DNA from: Dehalococcoidales bacterium
GTDB taxonomy: Bacteria > Chloroflexota > Dehalococcoidia > Dehalococcoidales > JAFGLR01
Assembly (NCBI GenBank): GCA_016927955.1
Contig: JAFGLR010000012.1
Coordinates: 1 to 43,824, forward strand
Length of the DNA stretch: 43,824 nucleotides
Reading direction: 5' to 3'
In this document: one piece after another, positions 34,674 through 41,495 of the stretch
Layout: each line of letters starts with the position of its first letter
Position numbering within the stretch: the first letter of the stretch is position 1
Position numbers and translations under genes: made by a program
The notes under the pieces: generated by a model
Seen by the model: only the letters and a program-made list of their open reading frames with translations
The model's database searches: none
What the model was told of the DNA's origin: nothing

Positions 34674-35864
34674 ATGCCGTATTTTTTTAGTCCAAAAGTT
34701 CTTTTTGGCAGCGGTATGCTGAAAAGATTCGGCTCTGAAATAGAAGGTAGAGGTACTAAAGCCACGATTATAACCGATAAAGTCATGGCTGCCTCAGCTA
34801 CCCCGATTGTGGAAGTTGTTAAAGCCGCCGAGTATGAGGTCAATATCTGGGACGGGGCGAACCGGGAACCTTCGGTAGATCTGGCAGTCGAAGCCAGCCA
34901 AGTTCTTAAAGAACATAATCCCCAGCTAATATTAGCCTTTGGCGGCGGCTCGGTTATCGATGCCGCCAAAGCCGCCTGGGTTTTATATGAAAGGCCAGAA
35001 ATGACCGGGTCGGACTTAGTAGCGGTAAACCCACGCAGCAAACTGAATTTGAGGAAAAAAGCGAAATTTGTGGCCGTTCCCACCACCAGCGGCACCGGTT
35101 CGGATGCCACTTGGGCAATTGTCGTGACTGATACGGCGAACCACCGTAAAATCGGGTTCGCCAATGCGGAAATATTACCCGATATTACCTTGCTGGTACC
35201 GGAATTTACCGCGGGCATGCCCAAAATATTAACGGCAAGTACCGGTATGGACGTGCTCGGTCACGCCATCGATGGTTTAACCGCCCGGCAGCAGACTGAT
35301 TTCAGCGACGGTATGTGCCTCCAGGCGATGAAACTGACTTTCGAATGGCTGCCCAAAGCCTGTGCCGATGGAAGCGATTTAATCGCCAGAGGTAAGATGC
35401 AGAACGCCGCAACTATAGCCGGTATCGGCTTCGGCAACAGTAATACTTCTTTAAGTCACGCTCTCGGACATGCTTTAGGGTCGGTCTTTAATCTTCCTCA
35501 CGGCAGGTCGATAGGTGTAGCCCTGACTTATTCAATTGACTTTATAGCTACAAATCCTGCGATTGCCAATGCACCTAATCCGTTGGTACAACTGGGTTTA
35601 GCCGCCAGATTTGCCGGTATTAACGCTAGCTCCGACGCAGATGCGGCAAAAAAGATTGTCGCTAAGATAAAGGAATTACAAAAAGAAATCAGCGAACCTT
35701 TGTGCTTAAAAGACCTCGGTATAACCGAGGACCAAATGAAACCAAAGTTAGATAGTTTAGTCGTACTGGCGGCGAAAGACGTTAATATGTATTCAAGCCC
35801 CTGCGAGTGTAAAGAAGAACAACTGAAGCAACTCTTTATGAATATTTGGCAGGGCAAAACATAG
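34674..35864 (+). CDS. Iron-containing alcohol dehydrogenase (4-hydroxybutyrate dehydrogenase candidate)
   Basis: 396 residues. Group III alcohol dehydrogenase: NAD loop GGGS (90-93), TTSGTGSDAT, and the metal ligands D193, H197, H262 and H276 (SHALGHALGSVFNLPHG). It lies 22 bp after abfD, with AAGGAG. In clostridia a family member reduces succinate semialdehyde to 4-hydroxybutyrate or the reverse, next to abfD, so that role is likely (inference). No 4-hydroxybutyrate CoA-transferase or thiolase is in the window, so the activation and final steps must be elsewhere. Last gene of the rightward run. Confidence 0.9.
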   Translation: MPYFFSPKVLFGSGMLKRFGSEIEGRGTKATIITDKVMAASATPIVEVVKAAEYEVNIWDGANREPSVDLAVEASQVLKEHNPQLILAFGGGSVIDAAKAAWVLYERPEMTGSDLVAVNPRSKLNLRKKAKFVAVPTTSGTGSDATWAIVVTDTANHRKIGFANAEILPDITLLVPEFTAGMPKILTASTGMDVLGHAIDGLTARQQTDFSDGMCLQAMKLTFEWLPKACADGSDLIARGKMQNAATIAGIGFGNSNTSLSHALGHALGSVFNLPHGRSIGVALTYSIDFIATNPAIANAPNPLVQLGLAARFAGINASSDADAAKKIVAKIKELQKEISEPLCLKDLGITEDQMKPKLDSLVVLAAKDVNMYSSPCECKEEQLKQLFMNIWQGKT

Positions 35865-36412
35865 CAATTCGTAACGCATAAACGCATAAACTGATTAGTT
35901 AAAAAACGTAGACTGGATGACGGCGGAAACTATTAATAAGAACTAATCTCAATTCTCGATAAGTTATAGTCCCTTATAACAACTATGCGGTCAAACTGAG
36001 AGTTGACACGCTTCATTTTAATAGTATCAGGGGAACAAAGACACTCGTTATAACAAATGACCAGCCGTTGGTTGAGAGCCGAAATTTAACATAGATGAAA
36101 AGATTGAATACGGGCTACCTGATATCTCCTCTAAAAAACCGGGACAACGATACTATAATTTTTCGATTTGCCAAACAATGGTTATATTTCCCAAAAAGGT
36201 AATGGATAAAACCGTATTACCCTGAAGCTGGTTTAACCCATGGAATTGATTTCTAAAAAGACTTCTTTCTGGAATAAATATTCGCACTAATATATAATAT
36301 GGTCTAATATTAACTCCTTCATAAAGCAGAAAAATCGCGTTATCTTTTCGACCACACTTTTTGGGTAGCAGACCGGTAATGCAATAATATTTCAGTCAGA
36401 GGGGAACAACTA
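35865..36412 (+). other. 548-bp AT-rich intergenic region
   Basis: No gene seen on either strand. It marks the change from the catabolic run to AT-rich accessory DNA. It includes TTGACA (36003-36008) with TATCAG 16 bases on, a weak promoter candidate, and one arm of an imperfect inverted repeat (36165-36218). The ATPase gene has its ribosome site AGAGGGG just before 36413. Confidence 0.5.
36165..36218 (-). repeat. Imperfect inverted repeat, left arm
   Basis: Read on the minus strand, this stretch shares ATTACCTTTTTGG and flanking TA-TAC/GTTTT and AAATAT blocks with 37632-37686 on the plus strand, by eye about 70% over 50 bases. The two arms point toward each other around the ATPase gene and the crotonase pseudogene. 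Could be the decayed ends of a small inserted element. Confidence 0.45.
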
Positions 36413-37132
36413 ATGCATCTCAATCGGATAACGATTTCATCACAGGAATTTCCTACCAGGGATTTTTACCCTTTTAACTTGAGCATCCTGCAAAATACCG
36501 ACAGTATCTCCTTTACTCGTCCGGTAACTTTCTTCGTAGGGGAAAACGGGACCGGAAAATCCACCCTGTTAAAAGCCATTTGTCGCCGGTGTCATATACA
36601 TATCTGGGAGGATACCGAGCACAATCGCTACCAGTATAATTCTTATGAAGATGAACTTTATAAATATATTGAGATAGATTGGGTTAATGGTTCCGTGCCG
36701 GGTACATTCTTTGCATCTCAAATATTTCAGGACTTTGCCCGTTTTTTGGATGAATGGGCTTGTGCTAGCCCGGGAATACTGCCTTATTTCGGTGGTAACT
36801 CTCTATTGGCGCAGTCTCATGGACAATCCTTATTAGCTTTTTTTAAAGCTCGCTATAAAATCAAGGGACTCTACTTTCTGGATGAACCAGAAACCGCTCT
36901 TTCGCCGAAGAGTCAGATTAAGTTGCTACAGATTCTGAAAAATAATAGTAAAGCCGGCCAAGCCCAGTTTATTATTAGTACCCATTCACCCATTTTGCTA
37001 GCCTTTCCGGAAGCGACGATATACAGTTTTGACAAGACGTCGGTGGAAACGATCAGCTATAAAGATACAGAAATGTACCACCTCTATAAGGATTTTATTA
37101 ATAACCCTGAGGAATATCTGGAAAAGCTTTAA
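36413..37132 (+). CDS. AAA-family ATPase (ABC/SMC-like, predicted ATPase)
   Basis: 239 residues. Walker A GENGTGKST (43-51), a signature-like SHGQS (135-139), Walker B GLYFLDEPE (152-160) and the switch His in STHSP (H191). It matches small stand-alone ABC-type ATPases (COG3910-like) in which the coiled-coil arms of SMC proteins are absent. Similar ATPases occur in defence and toxin-type systems, but no partner with a known effector domain is adjacent, and many are housekeeping orphans. It faces the protein at 37759 across an AT-rich gap. Function unknown. Confidence 0.85.
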   Translation: MHLNRITISSQEFPTRDFYPFNLSILQNTDSISFTRPVTFFVGENGTGKSTLLKAICRRCHIHIWEDTEHNRYQYNSYEDELYKYIEIDWVNGSVPGTFFASQIFQDFARFLDEWACASPGILPYFGGNSLLAQSHGQSLLAFFKARYKIKGLYFLDEPETALSPKSQIKLLQILKNNSKAGQAQFIISTHSPILLAFPEATIYSFDKTSVETISYKDTEMYHLYKDFINNPEEYLEKL

Positions 37133-37293
37133 GCCAATACCGCGGTTTTCCCAGACATATCCGGGTCATCGCGAAAATCCAATATCGAGGCGGTTAATTC
37201 CTTGCTTAATTCAGGATTGATTGCATTTAATACTTCGGGCCGGTTAAGAGTGATAACTGCGATTTTGCCTTTTTTTTCTTAATCAACAGCCAT
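37133..37293 (-). pseudogene. Truncated crotonase (enoyl-CoA hydratase) pseudogene
   Basis: On the minus strand from ATG at 37293 (AGGAG upstream), the translation MAVD-stop-EKKGKIAVITLNRPEVLN, then AINPELSKELTASILDFRDD, follows the first 45 residues of the hydratase at 30479 almost residue for residue. Codon 5 is TAA where the intact gene has TAC, and homology stops after about 48 codons near PDM. Most differences from the intact copy are synonymous, so the two diverged under selection before this one was broken. It ends against the ATPase gene, suggesting the rest was deleted when that segment arrived or rearranged (inference). Confidence 0.88.
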
Positions 37294-37758
37294 GTGAATA
37301 CTCCTAACAGGTAATTATATAATTTATTCTCTTGAGCCTACCCCGTTTTTAACCTTATTTGCGGTTGGCTTAGATTATTATTAGCCAAGGTCTTTATATG
37401 TCTGTTAAATTTGTTTATATAGGCAAATCTATATCTAGATATTCTTGTTAATATTCATATAATAATTCTTATTTCTTTTTATAATGGTTGACTAATGATC
37501 AGTATATGTTTAGGCGATATTTTATAAGTATAGAAATGCAAATATACCGGTGTTTATTGAAGGGTAATATATTTTTAGAAAAATAGTAGTCTTTTTAGAA
37601 AGCACTTCCGTGAGCTGAAACCAGTCTCGAAATAGTACAGTTTTTTTCTATTACCTTTTTGGAAAATATTTGTTACGTTTGTTACGCATAAAACCTGGCA
37701 ATATCTTTTAGACTTCTTCTTAAGCCTATCAAATTTCGAGGCAGCTCAATCTAGATCG
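37294..37758 (+). other. 465-bp AT-rich region without genes
   Basis: No gene visible. A small hairpin (TTGGCT at 37365 region pairing with AGCCAA about 12 bases on) and the right arm of the inverted repeat (37632-37686) are the only structures noticed. Confidence 0.5.
37632..37686 (+). repeat. Imperfect inverted repeat, right arm
   Basis: Partner of 36165-36218 in opposite orientation, sharing ATTACCTTTTTGG with similar flanks. About 1.4 kb separates the arms. A third, shorter ACCTTTTTGG match occurs near 38887. Confidence 0.45.
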
Positions 37759-38664
37759 TCAAGACTGTTCGTAATATGACCAATCTTTACTATTCAAGGA
37801 ATTCGTCTCTAAGTTAATATAATATTCCATCCCGAATTTGAAGTACCCATGAGGAAGCGGATTTCTTGCCAAAGGATTATGTATGAAAATGAAATTATCA
37901 CCCATTCTTTTGGGCTTGTTAAAGAGATCTGTTCTTGAATATAGAATACCACTTAATCCATCGTAATTTTGGTTGAGAAATAAATCGGTTGGAACCGAGC
38001 TAGTATTATAGCGATAAATCTTGTCCCTATATTGATAACTCCAATAAGGCTTTACACCCGCTCTTTTACTAATAGTTACCTGTGGATCACCAAACGGAAG
38101 GACTGCTTTTAATATTCGCGGTATATCAGTTTCCATTATCGCCTGTTTTATCTTACATGAGTTTAATGCAATAACGTACACGTCGTTAGACGAAATGGAG
38201 TTGTTTTTAAGATATGACTTATATTTCTCAAACTTATCCGCTATAGCACTGCAATATCTGAGAGTAATTTCTTCATCTGGAACTTTTACGGCCGTCATTA
38301 ATGGCATCTCGTGTACTCTATCTTTATTGTCCGAAATGCCTTCAGAAGGAGTGACAGCTTCTAAGTATATAGAATTACAAGGATTGAGGATTTTTATATC
38401 AGGACCTTTAGCATATGTGAGCCTTGGGCATACGCTACAAGACTTTTCAAGTAGCGTACAAGTAAGATACATTTCCCAAAAGCGAGCTGGAAAATCTTCA
38501 GATAGCTTCTGTGGAAAATCTTTGTCCGCGTATTCATGATATCGATTCCATAAATGTTCCATAAAATTTTTACCAGAAAATATTTCAGGCCGCGTACAAT
38601 CGCGAACCATAAGATAAGTAGTATCTTTGGAATTTATTGTGTCTCTAAATAGTTTACTATTCAT
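37759..38664 (-). CDS. Unrecognised protein, possible PD-(D/E)XK-like nuclease fold
   Basis: 301 residues. Not recognised as a named family. An N-terminal helical part with RFWEMYLTCTLLEK (E64) is followed by KGPDIKIL (D89) and IYLEAV (E102), which has the order helix-Glu, strand-Asp, strand-Glu of PD-(D/E)XK nucleases, though the Lys after the last Glu is missing. A middle segment (DEEITLRYCSAIADKFEKYKSYLKNN ... VYVIALNSCKI) looks like a second conserved block. The C-terminus is Asn- and Tyr-rich. No signal peptide or membrane segment. GGGGAA ribosome site. Low GC and codon use unlike the catabolic genes indicate transfer. A defence or restriction role is possible but unproven. Confidence 0.6.
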   Translation of the reverse strand: MNSKLFRDTINSKDTTYLMVRDCTRPEIFSGKNFMEHLWNRYHEYADKDFPQKLSEDFPARFWEMYLTCTLLEKSCSVCPRLTYAKGPDIKILNPCNSIYLEAVTPSEGISDNKDRVHEMPLMTAVKVPDEEITLRYCSAIADKFEKYKSYLKNNSISSNDVYVIALNSCKIKQAIMETDIPRILKAVLPFGDPQVTISKRAGVKPYWSYQYRDKIYRYNTSSVPTDLFLNQNYDGLSGILYSRTDLFNKPKRMGDNFIFIHNPLARNPLPHGYFKFGMEYYINLETNSLNSKDWSYYEQS

Positions 38665-38991
38665 AATTCGATTATTTCCCCATTTTCATGGCTGTCTATT
38701 ATAGAAATATCGTACTTATTTAAGTTTAACTACTTTGATAAAACGTAGGAATTACCTGTAAAAGTCCATACCGACAATTGAATATCGTTTTAATATTCAT
38801 GCAACGTCATAACCAAAATTTGCTAAGAAAGAGGACTTTCGGATTATGCCAATTATACACCCGATAGGGAGATTAGACAATATATACCTTTTTGGTAATT
38901 TGTCATTTGTATAAAGAAAAACACGATGAAATGAAAAATTAAGCCCGATTATGACAATGATGTAGATAGGCAAAATACAAATACCCAGGGT
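38665..38991 (-). other. 327-bp AT-rich intergenic region
   Basis: No gene or convincing terminator found. It contains the short ACCTTTTTGG match to the inverted-repeat core near 38887. The promoter for the 37759-38664 gene should lie here, but no strong -35/-10 pair stands out. Confidence 0.45.
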
Positions 38992-40347
38992 TTAACTACC
39001 AAATGGGCAACGTGAAACCCACCTAATTACCTCATCAAGATATATCTTGTCATAAACTGTATGAGCATAAAATTTCGAGGAAAGATCACTCGGAGCGCCT
39101 GGCATGAGTAGATTATTCTCTGCATCCAATCCGCACCAAAAAAGTAATGCAGCGAGGATCTCTTGCACATCGCCGGGCGCAATGTCTTTCCAGTTTTCCG
39201 GCGTCCGATTTCTAATCGCTCGTGCTAAAATAATTTCTCTACCAAGCTCACCACATGTTCTTTCGAGGATACCATATTCCTTAGCCTTATCAGAGAGCTT
39301 GTTGATACTTCCCATGACCTGCTGAAGTATGCCGGTCATTTCGGTGATTATTTGCTTACCGACCTGGGTTACTACGTCTTCAGCCGTTTTACCTTCTTCT
39401 GAAATTCGTTCCACGGCCTTTTTTGCCATCATATCCATCGTGCCGGTTGCCGATTGCGCCGTCTTGTCAACCGCTTTTACCGCAACATTCTGCAGGGCAC
39501 CAATAGTATTGGAAACCTTATCCCGCTCTTTAAAAAGTTCCTTGATCTGGTTTCCGAACAAATCCGCAGTCGCTTTTCCATTTTCAATTTGTTTGGTGAG
39601 TTGTTCCAACGCTTTGACTTGAGAACCAAACTTTTCCAGGGTATCAGCTACGTCCTGCGGCGGAACGCCGATTTTATTTAATATACGGTCCCATTGTAAT
39701 AGGTCCGCCTCTTTTACTCCCCGGGCAAGTATTCTCTCCGTAGCTTCGATGGAATCAATGCGGGCTTTTGATTTCGTTTCAGCGACTTTTGCCTTAGTTT
39801 GCCAGAGTTCGATTTCGGCCTTCGCTTTCTCGGCCGCGCTACCGGCAATCTTTACGTCCTCTTCGAAAAAAGCGACAGTCTGGTACAGGTCAACTTTCTG
39901 GAAAAATACCGGAATGGCTTCTTTCGGCAGTATTCCTTGGTTCTCCGCTATGTTATTAATAACTTCCCTCAACTTGGACAGTTCGGAGGTGCCAAAGCCC
40001 AGTCCTTCAACTTCCTTAACCATGATGAGTAGCTCCTGTTTCTCTTTCAGTTTACCGTCGAGTTTATTCTCTGCCTCGCTTTTTGTTGTGATGTTTTTAT
40101 CCAAAGCAACCAGCTTGTGCTCCGAATTTTCGATTTGCTGTTGTTTCTCATTATAGTGCTTGTCCGCCGCCTCACACTTCTGGGATATCTCCTTTAACCG
40201 CCCGGTTACTGATGCCGTCGCCTTGGCCAGAGCCGAGTAAAACGGCCCCTTGGAACTTGAGTATTCATGATACACCTCCTCCAGGGCAGCCGGATCATTA
40301 GATGCCCCTATTAGTTTTTCATAGATAGTCTCGGTTAGTGTAACCAT
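38992..40347 (-). CDS. Long coiled-coil protein of unknown function
   Basis: 451 residues. Extended coiled coil at about 45-115 and again at about 170-300, rich in Lys/Glu/Ala/Gln with heptad-like spacing; the linker includes GILPKEAIPVFFQKVDLYQTV. The C-terminal globular part (about 370-451) has VQEILAALLFWCGLDAENNLL and ends RWVSRCPFGS. No signal peptide. AAGGAGG ribosome site and a good promoter upstream. Could be a mobile-element or phage-type scaffold or sensor protein; I do not recognise the family. It is the last minus-strand gene before the phosphatase and mobile operon. Confidence 0.7.
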   Translation of the reverse strand: MVTLTETIYEKLIGASNDPAALEEVYHEYSSSKGPFYSALAKATASVTGRLKEISQKCEAADKHYNEKQQQIENSEHKLVALDKNITTKSEAENKLDGKLKEKQELLIMVKEVEGLGFGTSELSKLREVINNIAENQGILPKEAIPVFFQKVDLYQTVAFFEEDVKIAGSAAEKAKAEIELWQTKAKVAETKSKARIDSIEATERILARGVKEADLLQWDRILNKIGVPPQDVADTLEKFGSQVKALEQLTKQIENGKATADLFGNQIKELFKERDKVSNTIGALQNVAVKAVDKTAQSATGTMDMMAKKAVERISEEGKTAEDVVTQVGKQIITEMTGILQQVMGSINKLSDKAKEYGILERTCGELGREIILARAIRNRTPENWKDIAPGDVQEILAALLFWCGLDAENNLLMPGAPSDLSSKFYAHTVYDKIYLDEVIRWVSRCPFGS

Positions 40348-40379
40348 CTTAAGACACCTCCTTACTTTGTCTACGTGTA

Positions 40380-40408
40380 CACATAATGCAAAACTTGGGG
40401 TTTGTCAA
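40380..40408 (-). promoter_or_regulatory. Promoter for the coiled-coil gene with overlapping GTGTACAC
   Basis: On the minus strand, TTGACA (40408-40403), 17-base spacer, TATGTG (40385-40380). The 8-bp palindrome GTGTACAC (40375-40382) overlaps the -10 and is a candidate repressor site. Transcription would start about 25 bases before the ATG at 40347, close to the AAGGAGG. Confidence 0.65.
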
Positions 40409-40432
40409 CAGGGGTCATAGTCCAGATTGGTA

Positions 40433-40459
40433 GTCCAGGTGAAATAGCCTCACCTGGAC
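40433..40459. terminator. Hairpin with 10-bp stem, 3' of the phosphatase gene
   Basis: GTCCAGGTGA (40433-40442) and TCACCTGGAC (40450-40459) pair around a 7-base loop. It lies about 80 bp past the stop of the leftward phosphatase gene. No T-tract follows on either strand, so it may be a weak terminator or an mRNA end-protecting hairpin. Confidence 0.5.
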
Positions 40460-40492
40460 CGTATTTCGTACCCTTAAAGCAATTAGCGGACG

Positions 40493-40506
40493 ACCGGATA
40501 TCCGGT
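40493..40506. repeat. 14-bp perfect palindrome
   Basis: ACCGGATATCCGGT, self-complementary, between the phosphatase stop and the hairpin at 40433. Too short for a terminator; possibly a protein-binding site or chance. Confidence 0.5.
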
Positions 40507-40538
40507 AGGCAGAAACCCCGGTATACGGAAAGTTACGC

Positions 40539-41009
40539 TTAATCCTGCGTAAGTCTGGAGATTATCTTTGTCATCTCCCTCGAGATTTCCGCGGCTAATG
40601 TCAGGTATGCCCCTAACCCCTGCCCGATTGGGTCCACTACATCACCGTTATCACCGGCAAACTCTTTAAGAGTGAAAACCCTATCAGGGGGAAGACCTTT
40701 CTTTATTCGTCCGGTCATAACCAGTATTAGGTCAGCCCATTGTAACAGGACCGGCGTAACCCGCTTCGGTCGATGTGAGGCGAGTAAATCTTCACCGTAT
40801 TTTAGCCGGATGACTTCTCTGGCTTCTTTACTGGCACAGTTTGAAGTAAGACTATCATAAGCTGCTGAGTCTATTTCAAACCGGTCAAGTCGGCCGGCTA
40901 TTTTTAGCCCTTGCTCCATAATAACCTTCGCCATGGGAGAACGGCAGGTGTTCCCGCTGCATAAGAATAGAATTCGCATCTTACCACCGGGTTTATTATC
41001 AATATTCAT
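40539..41009 (-). CDS. Low-molecular-weight phosphatase, arginine-phosphatase-like signature
   Basis: 156 residues, or 146 if the ATG at 40979 is the true start (MRILFLCSGNTCRSP); both ribosome sites are mediocre. P-loop C17-S-G-N-T-C-R23-S and catalytic D126 in VVDPIGQG define the LMW-PTP fold. The residue after Asn is Thr (T21), as in the protein-arginine phosphatase YwlE, whereas most tyrosine phosphatases of this fold have Ile there. Cytoplasmic. It is alone on its strand between the coiled-coil gene and the mobile operon. Arsenate reductase use of the same fold is an alternative. Confidence 0.88.
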   Translation of the reverse strand: MNIDNKPGGKMRILFLCSGNTCRSPMAKVIMEQGLKIAGRLDRFEIDSAAYDSLTSNCASKEAREVIRLKYGEDLLASHRPKRVTPVLLQWADLILVMTGRIKKGLPPDRVFTLKEFAGDNGDVVDPIGQGLGAYLTLAAEISREMTKIISRLTQD

Positions 41010-41301
41010 GGTTTAATTCCCCAAACTAAAGTACCGGCTCCGGTTCGTGCGGGTCTTTTACGCAGTAACTGCAGACTTAAAAATGTTGTTTCCCAGCGCT
41101 TGCACCGGCGCTTTAGTTTACACCCTTTACCCTGTACAGGGTAAATACTTTCCGACAGTGTAAAAAACTGTTTCTGAACCAGGTGGTGAACCGGATGTTG
41201 TACCGAAAGATAAAATTTTTTGTACTTCGCCTGGAACGGATAGTTGGACCTTTAGCAACAAATCATGAACCACTATATCCTGAATCATTACCACAAGGGT
41301 A
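41010..41301. other. Intergenic region between phosphatase and mobile operon
   Basis: No gene seen. It contains the 20-bp palindrome at 41126-41145 and, around 41095-41115, a short AGCGC/GCGCT inverted repeat. The phosphatase promoter should be here; I could not pick it confidently. Confidence 0.45.
41126..41145. promoter_or_regulatory. 20-bp perfect palindrome, candidate operator
   Basis: TTTACCCTGTACAGGGTAAA is perfectly self-complementary and lies between the divergent phosphatase gene and mobile operon, the classic position for a dimeric repressor site. The binding protein is not identified. Confidence 0.6.
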
Positions 41302-41331
41302 TTGACATTAACTTCCTATTTCTTTTATCAT
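41302..41331 (+). promoter_or_regulatory. Promoter of the mobile-element operon
   Basis: TTGACA (41302-41307), 18-base spacer, TATCAT (41326-41331). Expected start near 41339, leaving a leader of about 157 bases before the ATG at 41496. Confidence 0.65.
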
Positions 41332-41338
41332 TATCTTA

Positions 41339-41476
41339 ATTGAATAAGGTAAGTTATTTTTATCCTTAAGCTCCGTAAGGGCTCTTAAAAGCCCGGCAGC
41401 AGCTAAGTATCTCGGTAACGAGAGGGCACCGGATAAAGCAAGCGTAAAGCTATGTTTTATCCGGTGCCCTTTTTTA
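41339..41476 (+). ncRNA. Structured leader or small RNA ending in a terminator
   Basis: About 138 bases with several hairpins: GGGCT/AGCCC (41379-41383 with 41390-41394), CTCG-GTAA-CGAG (41411-41422, a GNRA-type tetraloop) and the terminator at 41423-41476. CCTTA at 41364-41368 can pair with TAAGG at 41345-41349 or with TAAGG at 41376-41380, and the second choice breaks the GGGCT hairpin. GCCC at 41391 can also pair with the GGGC that opens the terminator stem. Mutually exclusive pairings before a terminator suggest a riboswitch-like or attenuator element, or a free-standing small RNA. No match to a riboswitch class I know. Confidence 0.5.
41423..41476 (+). terminator. Strong Rho-independent terminator 20 bp before the Mom-like gene
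   Basis: A 15-bp stem (41423-41437 AGGGCACCGGATAAA pairing with 41456-41470) with an 18-base loop, followed at once by a run of seven T. Because it stands between the promoter and the first gene, it must be read through for the operon to be expressed. Confidence 0.9.
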
Positions 41477-41495
41477 TTGTCTGAGGAACGGAATT

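Noticed and set aside
38685-38710. ATGGCTGTC resembling the crotonase start
   Set aside because: Similarity ends after about nine bases.
40375-41145. GTGTACAC and TTTACCCTGTACAGGGTAAA as sites of one regulator
   Set aside because: They share only the GTAC core, which is too little.
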